Below the pieces are notes generated by a model. That model was not told the DNA's origin. It did no database searches and saw only the letters and a program-made list of their open reading frames with translations. DNA of 64,000 nucleotides from Flavobacteriaceae bacterium. Lineage in GTDB: Bacteria > Bacteroidota > Bacteroidia > Flavobacteriales > Flavobacteriaceae. Position 1 is the first letter of the stretch. The number at the start of each line of letters is the position of its first letter. A program made the translations under genes and the position numbers. This document shows positions 17,733-26,173 of the stretch, one piece after another. The stretch spans positions 1-64,000 of the forward strand of contig CANGTL010000008.1 in the NCBI GenBank assembly GCA_947456815.1, read 5' to 3'.

Positions 17733-18478
17733 TGCAGATTACGCCAACGGTAAAGCAGTTGTTGATTATAAATATTTTGTTTTTTGCTGGAACTTTGTTT
17801 GTTGGTGAGCAAGCGTATACTTACTTGTCTTTGTTCTTTTTTGAAAACTCCAAATTTCAATATTGGCAAATTCTCACCCATATGTTTATGCACGGCGGTT
17901 TTATGCATATCGCTTTTAATATGTTTGCCCTCTATTCTTTTGGCTCAGCTTTAGAATATTTTTGGGGTGGCAAGAAGTTCTTGTTCTTTTATATTTCTTG
18001 TGGATTGGGTGCGGCTTTACTGCATACAGTAGTTAATTATTTTCTTTTTCATAATGGGTTAAATTCCCTAATTGAAGCTGGATTTTCACAATCAGAGATT
18101 TACACTTTGTTGAATGATGGTAAACTAGATACCAGATGGATTGATACTTTGGGAAGTTCAGGGTTGACTAGTTTCACAGGAGCATTTGCATCACCGGCAG
18201 TTGGCGCTTCAGGTGCCATATACGGCTTGCTAGTAGCCTTCGCGTTTATGGTTCCAAATGCAGAATTAGCGTTAATGTTTATCCCAGTTCCAATCAAGGC
18301 GAAGTATTTTGTACCGGGCTTATTGGTTGTCGATTTAGTGCTTGGTGTTTCCGGACAATCTATTTTTGGTGGCGCGAGTGGCATCGCCCATTTTGCACAT
18401 ATTGGCGGCGCGTTGGTCGGGTTCTTCATGATGTGGTATTGGAAGAAGAATCAATTTACGGGAAATCGGTGGAGTTAA
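17729..18478 (+). CDS. rhomboid family intramembrane serine protease (1)
   Basis: A 249-aa polytopic membrane protein. Rhomboid motifs are present: HMFMHGGFMHIAFNMFAL (51-68), the catalytic serine in GASGAIYG (S161) and the catalytic histidine in AHFAHIGGALVGF (H224). A roughly 50-residue insertion (105-155) lies between membrane segments before the Ser helix. It would cleave single-pass membrane proteins within the bilayer. Its natural substrate is unknown. It overlaps the end of mutL by 4 bases and precedes a second rhomboid gene. Confidence 0.92.
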   Translation: MMQITPTVKQLLIINILFFAGTLFVGEQAYTYLSLFFFENSKFQYWQILTHMFMHGGFMHIAFNMFALYSFGSALEYFWGGKKFLFFYISCGLGAALLHTVVNYFLFHNGLNSLIEAGFSQSEIYTLLNDGKLDTRWIDTLGSSGLTSFTGAFASPAVGASGAIYGLLVAFAFMVPNAELALMFIPVPIKAKYFVPGLLVVDLVLGVSGQSIFGGASGIAHFAHIGGALVGFFMMWYWKKNQFTGNRWS

Positions 18479-18484
18479 GTTGAG

Positions 18485-18642
18485 TAAAAAAAGAGAATAG
18501 AGAATAGAGAATAGAGACAAGAAACAAAAATTTGAAAGTTAAAAATAACATTAATTCCTTAATCTAGAAATCTAACAGTCTCACAATCTAATAGTCCAAT
18601 AATCTAAAAATCTGACAATCTAAAAGTCTAACAATCCAAACA
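18485..18642. repeat. imperfect short tandem repeats between the two rhomboid genes
   Basis: Two kinds of repeat fill the gap: AGAGAATAGAGAATAGAGAATAGAGAC (18491-18517) and a degenerate run of about 10-base units of the form AATCTAAAAATCTGACAATCTAAAAGTCTAACAATCC (18561-18637). They are non-coding and possibly slippage-prone. Confidence 0.65.
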
Positions 18643-18643
18643 A

Positions 18644-19513
18644 ATGAACATACTAGACGATTTAAAAATGCAATATAAAATGGGAGGCTTTGAGCAAAAA
18701 GTCATCTATTGGAATTGTGGCGTGTTTTTACTTTCATTGATTTTTTTCTACCGCTTCAGATTGGGTGCTTTTGATTTTCCTACTTGGATTGCTTTGTCTT
18801 CGGATGCGACGAAAGTTTTATTCAAACCGTGGACTTTACTAAGCTATTTCTTTTTTCACGCTGGTTTTTTCCATTTGCTGTTTAATATGATTGTATTGAA
18901 TTTCGCAGGTAGAATTTTCTTGACCTTCTTCAATCAAAAGCAATTTCTTGGGTTGTATTTATTGAGCGGTATTTTTTCAGGTTTGATTTTTATCCTTTTT
19001 TATTCTGTTTTGATGGTCGGTCGAACTTCATCTATTGTTGGCGCTTCAGGCGCTATTATGGCAATTTTGGTGGCAACAGCGACTTATTCTCCGTTCATGA
19101 ATTTACGGCTCTTGTTAATTGGAAATGTCAAACTCTGGCAATTTACTTTCGTGATTTTGCTATTAGACTTGATTCAAATTTTTACGGAGAACACCGGTGG
19201 ACATGTCGCGCATTTGGCGGGTGCTTTTTTTGGTTTTATATACGTTAAATTGCTGATAAACGGAACTGATTTAAGCATGGGAGTTTCCTTTTTGCTAGAT
19301 AAGATTGCAACTTTTACGCGTCCTAAAAAAACGACTCCATTCAAGAAAGTTCATAGAAATTACACAGTCAAGTCAAATCAGTCTCCTTCCAAAATTGTTA
19401 CGAAAGACAAAACACAACAACAGATAGACGATATTTTAGATAAAATCAGTAAATCAGGTTATGACAGTTTGACCAAAGACGAAAAAGAGTTTTTGTTCAA
19501 AGCTGGAAAATAA
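18644..19513 (+). CDS. rhomboid family intramembrane serine protease (2) with C-terminal cytosolic tail
   Basis: A 289-aa rhomboid paralogue. FFFHAGFFHLLFNMIVL (69-85), catalytic Ser135 in VGASGAIMA and catalytic His190 in GGHVAHLAGAFFGF are visible. Unlike its neighbour it carries a roughly 75-residue soluble tail ending in QIDDILDKISKSGYDSLTKDEKEFLFKAGK, which I recall as the small DUF6576 module found after Bacteroidota rhomboids. It begins 166 bases after the first rhomboid, across a repeat tract, and 15 bases before the EEP-family gene. Confidence 0.9.
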   Translation: MNILDDLKMQYKMGGFEQKVIYWNCGVFLLSLIFFYRFRLGAFDFPTWIALSSDATKVLFKPWTLLSYFFFHAGFFHLLFNMIVLNFAGRIFLTFFNQKQFLGLYLLSGIFSGLIFILFYSVLMVGRTSSIVGASGAIMAILVATATYSPFMNLRLLLIGNVKLWQFTFVILLLDLIQIFTENTGGHVAHLAGAFFGFIYVKLLINGTDLSMGVSFLLDKIATFTRPKKTTPFKKVHRNYTVKSNQSPSKIVTKDKTQQQIDDILDKISKSGYDSLTKDEKEFLFKAGK

Positions 19514-19528
19514 CCATGAAGCATCGAA

Positions 19529-20578
19529 ATGAAAAAACTCTCATGGTTTAATAAAGCAATGTTCTTCTTCAATATAGTTTTGACTGTATTGACTTTTCTT
19601 GCCTATGTTTTACCATTTTTAGCGCCGAAAGTATTTCCGATTTTGTCAGTCTTAACCCTGATATTGCCTCTTTTTTTAATACTAAATGGATTGTTTTTTC
19701 TGTATTGGTTAATTCAGTTTAAAAAACAAATCTTCCTATCTGGATTGGTATTGCTGATGGGAATTACATTCATCAATAAATTTTATAAATTTTCAGAAGT
19801 CAATACTCCTAGTACAGAAAATGACTTTGTCGTGATGAGCTACAATGTACGATTGTTCAATCTTTTTGAATGGTTGCCAGATACTGATGTTGTAACGTAT
19901 ATCAGGACTTTTATTAATGATAAGAACCCAGATATTGTTTGTATTCAGGAGTATTCTTCCGCGGCGAATATAGACCTGAAAGTGTATCCGCATCGCTACA
20001 TTCACATGCAGGGTAACAAGATCAAAAGTGGTCAAGCAATTTTTTCTAAGTTTCCCATTATTGATGAAGGAAATTTGACTTTCCCACAATCTAATAATTC
20101 CGTTATTTTTGCGGATATTAAGAAAGGCAAAGATGTCATTCGAGTCTACAATATGCAGTTGCAATCGATTAAAATTTCTCCAGATGTCAATGAGATTTCT
20201 GAAAATATAGATGAAATCAACCAGCAAAAGTCGCAGATGGTTTTCAATCGAATTAGTACTGCTTTCAAAAAGCAGCAACAGCAAGCGGAGATTATCATGA
20301 ATCACAAGAAAGATTGTAAATATCCCATCATTATTTGTGGCGATATGAATAATAGCGCGTACTCGTTTGTGTATAGAAGTATCAAAGGCGATTTGAACGA
20401 CACCTTTGAAGAAGCTGGAGGTGGTTTTGGAAACACTTATCACTTTCGATATTATCCGGCTAGAATAGATTATATTTTTGCGGACGCCAAGATGAAGGTC
20501 AAAAGTTTTGAGAGTTTTCCGGACTTTGTCAATTCAGATCATTACCCAATAATGACAAGGTTGTCTATTGAAGAATAG
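19529..20578 (+). CDS. membrane-anchored endonuclease/exonuclease/phosphatase family protein
   Basis: A 349-aa protein with three N-terminal membrane helices (about 10-85) and an EEP hydrolase domain (about 98-349): VMSYNVRLF (102-110), PDIVCIQE with metal-binding Glu141, IIICGDMNN (267-275, Asp272) and SDHYPIMTRL (336-345, Asp337/His338). The family covers nucleases, phosphodiesterases and lipid phosphatases. The membrane anchor points to a lipid or extracytoplasmic substrate, but the substrate cannot be assigned. It follows the rhomboid pair and ends head-on with wbqC, with no gap. Confidence 0.88.
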   Translation: MKKLSWFNKAMFFFNIVLTVLTFLAYVLPFLAPKVFPILSVLTLILPLFLILNGLFFLYWLIQFKKQIFLSGLVLLMGITFINKFYKFSEVNTPSTENDFVVMSYNVRLFNLFEWLPDTDVVTYIRTFINDKNPDIVCIQEYSSAANIDLKVYPHRYIHMQGNKIKSGQAIFSKFPIIDEGNLTFPQSNNSVIFADIKKGKDVIRVYNMQLQSIKISPDVNEISENIDEINQQKSQMVFNRISTAFKKQQQQAEIIMNHKKDCKYPIIICGDMNNSAYSFVYRSIKGDLNDTFEEAGGGFGNTYHFRYYPARIDYIFADAKMKVKSFESFPDFVNSDHYPIMTRLSIEE

Positions 20579-21190
20579 CTACAATTTCTGATTCTTTAGA
20601 TAATCTAACGCAAATCTACCTTCATTAAATAGTAAATCTAGGATACTTAAGTTATTGATAAAGCCGTGCTTGTCGCCAAATACTTGCGTGTATGATTCAA
20701 AAGTAGCATTGTCCTTTTTTCCATTAACAAGACTACGAAAATCTCTATAATTAGGTACTTCATGAAAGTATTCGACTGTTTTTTCGTAATTGAATTCCAT
20801 CCCCAGACACTTGGAAACGATTTGCATTGTCTCGAGGTTTAGGTCCATCAAGTAGCGATGTTGCTTGGTGAATATAGGCATCAAGCTGTCTTCAAAATAT
20901 TCAAAAAACGGGGAAGTTCTATAAGCAGCTTCCAATGATTTGAAGTGTTGTTTTTGCCAATCGAATGCCGTTTCTAATCTTACTTCCTTGATGTTTTGGT
21001 GTCTTTCTTTGGTATGTTTTACAGGAATATTCAACAATTGAATTCCGTTCGGACTGTAGATATAAGTTCGATTTCTATTGCTTTGTTTTTGGAAATTATC
21101 TTCAACTTCAAGTACAATACGATCCGCTTGAGCCATGACAACAAAATGACTGATGGATGGGAAATAGGTGGGGTGAATGAGGATATTCAT
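20579..21190 (-). CDS. WbqC-like family protein
   Basis: A 203-aa WbqC-family protein: ILIHPTYFPSISHFVVMAQAD at the start, RTYIYSPNGIQLLNIPVKH, SLEAAYRTSPFFEYFEDSL. WbqC proteins are found in O-antigen clusters and as single copies in Bacteroidota. Their biochemical role is not settled. It is downstream of lepB on the same strand and tail-to-tail with the EEP gene. Confidence 0.86.
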   Translation of the reverse strand: MNILIHPTYFPSISHFVVMAQADRIVLEVEDNFQKQSNRNRTYIYSPNGIQLLNIPVKHTKERHQNIKEVRLETAFDWQKQHFKSLEAAYRTSPFFEYFEDSLMPIFTKQHRYLMDLNLETMQIVSKCLGMEFNYEKTVEYFHEVPNYRDFRSLVNGKKDNATFESYTQVFGDKHGFINNLSILDLLFNEGRFALDYLKNQKL

Positions 21191-21203
21191 TTGATGGAGA
21201 TAC

Positions 21204-21251
21204 GTTTAACTGTTAATTCGTTTAACCGTTTATTCGCTTAATTGTTCGGAA
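21204..21251. repeat. three imperfect 16-base tandem repeats
   Basis: GTTTAACTGTTAATTC, GTTTAACCGTTTATTC and GCTTAATTGTTCGGAA lie end to end upstream of wbqC. A related ATTAAACGATTAAAC in the opposite sense (21262-21276) could pair with them. They could be a transcript 3' structure for lepB or simple filler. Confidence 0.5.
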
Positions 21252-21303
21252 ACATTTTTCGATTAAACGATTAAACAAATCCACGGTTATACAATGTAAC
21301 AAA

Positions 21304-22857
21304 TTAGCTATCGGCTTGCTTTTTCTTATCTAAATAGAAAGTAATTCCAAAATAAGCAGCCAACGCAATCAAGAAAAACTTAAAGTAGGAGTAAGGTTGA
21401 CCTTCACCACCAACAGTGGTAAACATTCTTTCCCAACGTATTTTCTTGAAACCACTTTCGTTGCTATCCAAACTTAACCAAATTAGGACAGGTTTACCCA
21501 CAATATGATTTTCAGGCACATAACCCCAGTAACGACTATCTTCAGAATTATGACGGTTGTCTCCCATCATCCAATAGTAGTTTTGTTGGAAGGTGTAGGA
21601 TTTTGCAATCTTACCATTGATTCTGATCTCAGAGCCTGTAACTTTCAAATCGTTGCCTTCGTATTCCGAGATGATTCTTTTGTAAAAAGGAATATTCTCT
21701 GCAGTCAATTCGATTGTTTTTCCTGCTTCAGGAATATAAATTGGCCCGTAATTGTCTCGGTTCCAGTTTTTATTGATTTGCGGGAATACCCCATGAGATC
21801 CAACTTCAGGTTCGTGGCTAATGTTTCTAACAATACTTTTAGTTATGGGATTCATTCTCAAGCGTGCGGCCGATTCTTCTGTCAATGCTGAGAAGTAGAA
21901 CGTGTTTGCCGAATCTTGTCTGATTCCGTCCGTGATTTTCAATTCTTTTACGATATACGTTTGATCGTAAAATGAGCCATTGGTTGTTACGGTATACGAA
22001 TACTGCGGTTTGGCTCTCTCCGGAAGTATTAGTTGTTTTCCGTTGATAAAAACGACACCGTCTTTAATTTCTAGCATATCACCTGGCGTACCTTGGCATC
22101 TTTTTACATAATTCGATTTTTTGTCGATAGGTTTGTCTGCTTTTCTATTCGATCTATCAAAGAATTTATAAACCGTATCAACCGGCCAGTTGAATACAAC
22201 AATGTCATTTTTTTCAATCTTCTGCAATCCAGGCAAACGGAAATACGGAAGTTGTGGCCAATTGCTGTATGATTTTTTATGTAATAGTGGAATGGTATCG
22301 TGAACCATCGGTAAAGCAACTGTTGTCATAGGAACACGCGCCCCGTAATGAAATTTACTCACAAAAAGAAAATCACCAACCAATAATGATTTCTCTAAGG
22401 ACGAGGTCGGAATCTGATACGGTTGCATCACGTAGGTGTGCACAATCGTGGCAACAACGATAGCAAATAACAGTGAGCTAATAGTATCAGCAGTTTTATT
22501 CACCGGAATAAGACTGCGGTTTGGGAGATGATCTAGTTTTTCTGTATAGTTAACGTAAGCGATATATAAACCGAAAGTAAAAATCGCCAACAAGGTGTGA
22601 GGTGTTGTGTTTTTACCAAAACTTCTAAGCGTTTCTACCCAAATGACGGGAAACATAATCAGATTGACAATTGGAACGAAAAGCAAAATGGTCCACCAAG
22701 TTGGTCGATTAATGATTTTCATCAATACAATTGCGTTATAAATAGGCACTGCCGCTTCCCATCTTTTTCTATTAGCAGCTTCGTATATTTTCCACGTTCC
22801 AATAAAATGTATCACTTGAAGTACCAAGAAAAAAATAAACCATTGTGATAAAGTCAT
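21304..22857 (-). CDS. lepB: signal peptidase I, enlarged form
   Basis: Cleaves signal peptides of exported proteins at the inner membrane. The 517-aa length is far above the 250-330 usual in other phyla. Three or four N-terminal membrane segments (1-105) precede the S26 domain. The catalytic Ser is in QPYQIPTSSLEKSLLVGD (S153) and the general-base Lys in NYVKRCQGTPGD (K252). Box E, GDNRHNSEDSRYWGYVPE, is at 432-449. About 140 residues (270-425) are inserted between boxes D and E, and a C-terminal membrane helix (490-509) is added. A long LepB of this kind is usual for Flavobacteriia as I recall. It lies upstream of wbqC. Confidence 0.93.
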   Translation of the reverse strand: MTLSQWFIFFLVLQVIHFIGTWKIYEAANRKRWEAAVPIYNAIVLMKIINRPTWWTILLFVPIVNLIMFPVIWVETLRSFGKNTTPHTLLAIFTFGLYIAYVNYTEKLDHLPNRSLIPVNKTADTISSLLFAIVVATIVHTYVMQPYQIPTSSLEKSLLVGDFLFVSKFHYGARVPMTTVALPMVHDTIPLLHKKSYSNWPQLPYFRLPGLQKIEKNDIVVFNWPVDTVYKFFDRSNRKADKPIDKKSNYVKRCQGTPGDMLEIKDGVVFINGKQLILPERAKPQYSYTVTTNGSFYDQTYIVKELKITDGIRQDSANTFYFSALTEESAARLRMNPITKSIVRNISHEPEVGSHGVFPQINKNWNRDNYGPIYIPEAGKTIELTAENIPFYKRIISEYEGNDLKVTGSEIRINGKIAKSYTFQQNYYWMMGDNRHNSEDSRYWGYVPENHIVGKPVLIWLSLDSNESGFKKIRWERMFTTVGGEGQPYSYFKFFLIALAAYFGITFYLDKKKQADS

Positions 22858-22925
22858 AATTTCTAATTTTTTAGTTTTTAGGTTAGATCAAGAACCTAAC
22901 GCCAAATATTAATTGTACTAATTTA

Positions 22926-23627
22926 TTAATTTAATTCTAAAACGTCTTTCATCGTAAAAACGCCTTTTTTACCGGCAATCCATTCTGCTGCTATCACGGC
23001 ACCAAGTGCAAATCCTTCTCTATTATGTGCGGTATGTTTTATTTCAATTGCATCAATTTCAGAATCGTAAACAACAGTATGCGTCCCCGGAACGTTTTCT
23101 ATTCTCTTTGCTTCTATATGAATTTCGTCTTCTTTTGCATCACCAATCGTCCAGTTCGAATACGATGAATGTCCTATAATGTCATTCGCCAGCGTAATCG
23201 CAGTACCACTTGGGCTATCTAATTTCTGCGTATGATGAATCTCTTCCATCCGAACTTTGTATTGATCAAACTTCGACATAAGTTTAGCCAAATATTTGTT
23301 CATTTCAAAAAACAAATTCACACCTAAACTAAAATTAGAACCGTAAATAAAAGTTCCGTTTTTTAGCGCACATAGCGTCGCCATTTCTTCATATTGCGCC
23401 AACCATCCTGTGGTGCCACAAACCACTGCGACATTTGTATCAAAACAAGCGGTAATGTTACGAACCGCTGCATTTGGAATGCTAAAATCGATAGCAACAT
23501 CTGCTTTTTCTAGTCCATCGTAGTTGTTAGCACTAGTTTTTCGAAGCACAATTTCGTGCCCGCGTGACAAAGCGATTTTCTCGATTGCTTTCCCCATTTT
23601 ACCATATCCTAACAGTGCGATTTTCAT
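22926..23627 (-). CDS. dapB: 4-hydroxy-tetrahydrodipicolinate reductase
   Basis: Lysine and diaminopimelate pathway enzyme, using NAD(P)H. The 233-aa length is somewhat short, as in Bacteroidota. The Rossmann motif GYGKMGKA (7-14), CGTTGW (70-75) and the signature HHTQKLDSPSGTA (131-143) with catalytic His/Lys are clear. It overlaps the end of the DUF5683 gene by 4 bases and precedes lepB, linking envelope precursor supply with export genes. Confidence 0.96.
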   Translation of the reverse strand: MKIALLGYGKMGKAIEKIALSRGHEIVLRKTSANNYDGLEKADVAIDFSIPNAAVRNITACFDTNVAVVCGTTGWLAQYEEMATLCALKNGTFIYGSNFSLGVNLFFEMNKYLAKLMSKFDQYKVRMEEIHHTQKLDSPSGTAITLANDIIGHSSYSNWTIGDAKEDEIHIEAKRIENVPGTHTVVYDSEIDAIEIKHTAHNREGFALGAVIAAEWIAGKKGVFTMKDVLELN

Positions 23628-24187
23628 TTGAATTTGTAATTTAGAGCAAGACCAAAATTTGGTTTTAAGTAACGCTGATCAGGATACAAGTCTGGCCGTA
23701 TAGAGAGATTGTCATTTACGTTAAATTGACCTAAATGGGCATCAACATTGGCGTCGATAATGTTTAAGGCATAAAATGCAAAAGTTAATAATAACGACAG
23801 GTCTCGATTTCTTTTGTAAAACCGCTGCGCCTCAATCAAACGGGAATCATCCAAATAATCGTATTTCGGATTCGATATTCCTGCCAGACGATCTTTATAA
23901 ACGCCTCGAAATTCATGATATAAATCGTTGTTGGTAGTGTAAAAGTAAAGTGTTGTTGCAAGAGCGCCGTATACTAAAGGAATTTTCCAGTATTTTTTGT
24001 TATAGGCTTGACCTAACCCAGGAAGAATAGCAGAGTAGAAGGCTGCTTTTGCTGGAGAAAGTGGATTAATATCGTCGTTCTTAATTGAATCTTTCGAGAT
24101 TAACAAAGGAGCAGTTTCCTCTTGACCAATAACTAATTGAATAGAGCCACATAAGAGCCAAAGTACTATGAGAGTCTTTTTCTGCAC
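23624..24187 (-). CDS. DUF5683 domain membrane protein
   Basis: A 187-aa protein with a signal peptide or N-terminal helix (LIVLWLLCGSIQLVIGQ) and the DUF5683 core PAKAAFYSAILPGLGQAYNKKYWKIPLVYGAL (about 45-76), followed by a second hydrophobic stretch (NRDLSLLLTFAFYALNIIDANVDAHL). The function is unknown. The SAxLPGLGQxYN pattern is common in envelope proteins of Bacteroidota. It lies between parB (adjacent, 0-base gap) and dapB (4-base overlap), so all are probably in one transcript. Confidence 0.85.
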   Translation of the reverse strand: MQKKTLIVLWLLCGSIQLVIGQEETAPLLISKDSIKNDDINPLSPAKAAFYSAILPGLGQAYNKKYWKIPLVYGALATTLYFYTTNNDLYHEFRGVYKDRLAGISNPKYDYLDDSRLIEAQRFYKRNRDLSLLLTFAFYALNIIDANVDAHLGQFNVNDNLSIRPDLYPDQRYLKPNFGLALNYKFK

Positions 24188-25087
24188 TTACCCTTTAATC
24201 AATTTAATAATTCGATTGAAATCTTCTTCGGAATGGAATGGTATTGTAATCTTGCCTTTACCATTTCCTGCTACTTTCACATCGACTTTGGTTCCAAAAT
24301 AGCTAGCGATGGCTTTTTTCTCATGCTCGGCAACATCAAAGCTCGCTGCTTTTATAGTTTTTTTTGCGGTCGGTTTGATGCTTTCTTGGTAATTTTTCAC
24401 CAAAGCTTCTGTTTCTCGAACAGACAAATTTTGACTTACGATTTTTTGATAAATATCAGTCTGCACCTCTTGGTCTTCGATATTGATGATGGCACGTCCG
24501 TGGCCCATACTGATGAAACCGTCGCGAATGCCCGTTTGAATAATCGGGTCTAGTTTTAGCAATCGCAAGTAATTGGCAATCGTAGAACGTTTTTTGCCCA
24601 CGCGCTCGCTCATTTGCTCTTGCGTTAATTGAATTTCATCAATCAATCTTTGGTAAGAAAGTGCAATTTCGATTGGATCTAAGTCGTGTCTTTGGATATT
24701 TTCAACCAAAGCCATTTCTAGAGATTCTTGGTCATTGGCAATTCGAATGTACGCCGGAATGGTAGTTAACCCGTTTATTTTTGAAGCACGTAAACGTCTT
24801 TCACCAGAAATTAACTGATATTGATTGAAATCGATTTTACGAACTGTAATGGGTTGAATTACGCCTAATTCACGAATAGACATCGCCAATTCTTGCAACG
24901 ACTCTTCATTGAAATTACTTCGAGGTTGAAACGGATTGATTTCAATCGCATCAATATCCAATTCAATGATATGACCCACCAATTTGTCAGCATTCTTATC
25001 ATTTACAGACTGAATGTTGTTTTCTGGGTCTTTCAGCAAGGCAGATAATCCTCTTCCTAATGCCTGTTTTTTTACTGCTTGCGACAT
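24188..25087 (-). CDS. parB: chromosome partitioning protein ParB
   Basis: A 299-aa CTP-dependent parS-binding clamp. N-terminal KKQALGRGLSALL; ParB/Srx CTPase domain with IEINPFQPRSNFNEESLQELA, LISGERRLRASKI and ENIQRHDLDPIEIALSYQRL; HTH region RVGKKRSTIANYLRLLKLDP; and a C-terminal dimerisation part rich in Lys. It lies directly after parA (4-base gap). I did not find a parS-like palindrome nearby. Confidence 0.95.
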   Translation of the reverse strand: MSQAVKKQALGRGLSALLKDPENNIQSVNDKNADKLVGHIIELDIDAIEINPFQPRSNFNEESLQELAMSIRELGVIQPITVRKIDFNQYQLISGERRLRASKINGLTTIPAYIRIANDQESLEMALVENIQRHDLDPIEIALSYQRLIDEIQLTQEQMSERVGKKRSTIANYLRLLKLDPIIQTGIRDGFISMGHGRAIINIEDQEVQTDIYQKIVSQNLSVRETEALVKNYQESIKPTAKKTIKAASFDVAEHEKKAIASYFGTKVDVKVAGNGKGKITIPFHSEEDFNRIIKLIKG

Positions 25088-25091
25088 AATT

Positions 25092-25859
25092 CTAGTTACT
25101 ATTTTTCTTAATAATTTCTTGAGCTAAATGAAGGTAATTCGTTGCTCCTTTGCTTGTTGCGTCGTAGTTTATGATGCTTTCTCCGTAACTTGGTGCTTCA
25201 CTTAATTTGACATTTCTCTGAATAATAGTCGTAAAAACCATATCGTTGAAATGCTTTTGCACTTCTTCTACCACTTGATTTGACAAGCGCAATCTCGAGT
25301 CAAACATCGTCAATAATAGACCTTCTATATCTAAATCTGCATTGTGAATTTTTTGAACACTTTTAATCGTATTCAATAATTTTCCCAAACCTTCCAAAGC
25401 ATAATATTCGCATTGAATCGGGATAATCACAGAATCAGAAGCAGTCAATGCATTCAAAGTCAACAATCCCAGCGAAGGTGCACAATCAATCAAAATATAA
25501 TCGTAATCATCTTTGATCGGAGCCAACGCTTGTTTCAACATATATTCCCGATTCTCCTTATCTACCAATTCTATTTCTATCGCCACCAAATCAATATGCG
25601 CTGGTATAACCCAAACGTTTGGCGCCGAACATTTTATTACGGCTTCTTGGGGTAAATTACTATGTTCTAAAATTTGATAGGTTCCAATGGTTACGTTTTC
25701 GATATCAACCCCTAACCCTGAACTCGCATTCGCTTGTGGGTCGGCATCAATAAGCAACACTTTTTTCTCTAAAACACCCAAAGACGCGGCCAAATTTACC
25801 GAAGTAGTTGTTTTTCCAACACCGCCTTTTTGATTGGCTATCGCAATGATTTTACCCAT
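25092..25859 (-). CDS. parA: chromosome partitioning ATPase ParA
   Basis: A 255-aa deviant-Walker ATPase (Soj type). Walker A KGGVGKTTTSVNLAASL (10-26), VLLIDADPQANASSGLG, IDCAPSLGLLTLNALTASD and PIQCEYYALEGLGKLL are present. With ParB it segregates replication origins. It is the first gene of a minus-strand group parA-parB-DUF5683-dapB-lepB-wbqC. A dispersed repeat lies upstream. Confidence 0.96.
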   Translation of the reverse strand: MGKIIAIANQKGGVGKTTTSVNLAASLGVLEKKVLLIDADPQANASSGLGVDIENVTIGTYQILEHSNLPQEAVIKCSAPNVWVIPAHIDLVAIEIELVDKENREYMLKQALAPIKDDYDYILIDCAPSLGLLTLNALTASDSVIIPIQCEYYALEGLGKLLNTIKSVQKIHNADLDIEGLLLTMFDSRLRLSNQVVEEVQKHFNDMVFTTIIQRNVKLSEAPSYGESIINYDATSKGATNYLHLAQEIIKKNSN

Positions 25860-25982
25860 TTATTTTTTCAGATTTTGAGCCGTAAAAATACAATTAAATC
25901 TGGGTTTTTCAAGGCTTATTTGTTAACAAAAGTTAATAAAGCTAAGTTGATGGCTGTCAGTTCTTGGTTGTTGGTTTTTAGT

Positions 25983-26061
25983 AGCTATTCCGGCTATTCG
26001 CTCTATCTTTTGCTTCGTTACACTACTCAAAAGGATGCCGCTGTTATCCGGGCTAGGGCAA
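25983..26061. repeat. second copy of the dispersed Flavobacterium-type repeat
   Basis: AGCTATTCCGGCTATTCG...ATCTTTTG and CAAAAGGATGCCGCTGTTATCCGGGCTAGGGCAA match the outer parts of the repeat at 990-1095. The loop differs (CTTCGTTACACTACT) and lacks the nested CCCTGAGC element. It fills most of the 313-base gap between parA and the SDR gene. The ORF 25830-26105 runs through it and is not a gene. Confidence 0.7.
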
Positions 26062-26173
26062 TCGAGAAAAGAATCAAGAATCAAGAGAAACGACAAAATC
26101 TATGACGTAAACTTCTTGGCTCTTGTCTCTGTCTTCTATTTTTCTATCTTCTTGCAGCGAAGCGGTCTTGCTT

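Noticed and set aside
19793-20443. 216-aa minus-strand ORF
   Set aside because: It is the antisense shadow of the EEP-family gene 19529-20578, which has clear catalytic motifs.
24188-25982. parS site or replication origin near parAB
   Set aside because: I found no parS-like palindrome or DnaA-box cluster in or beside these genes, and dnaA is not in the window.
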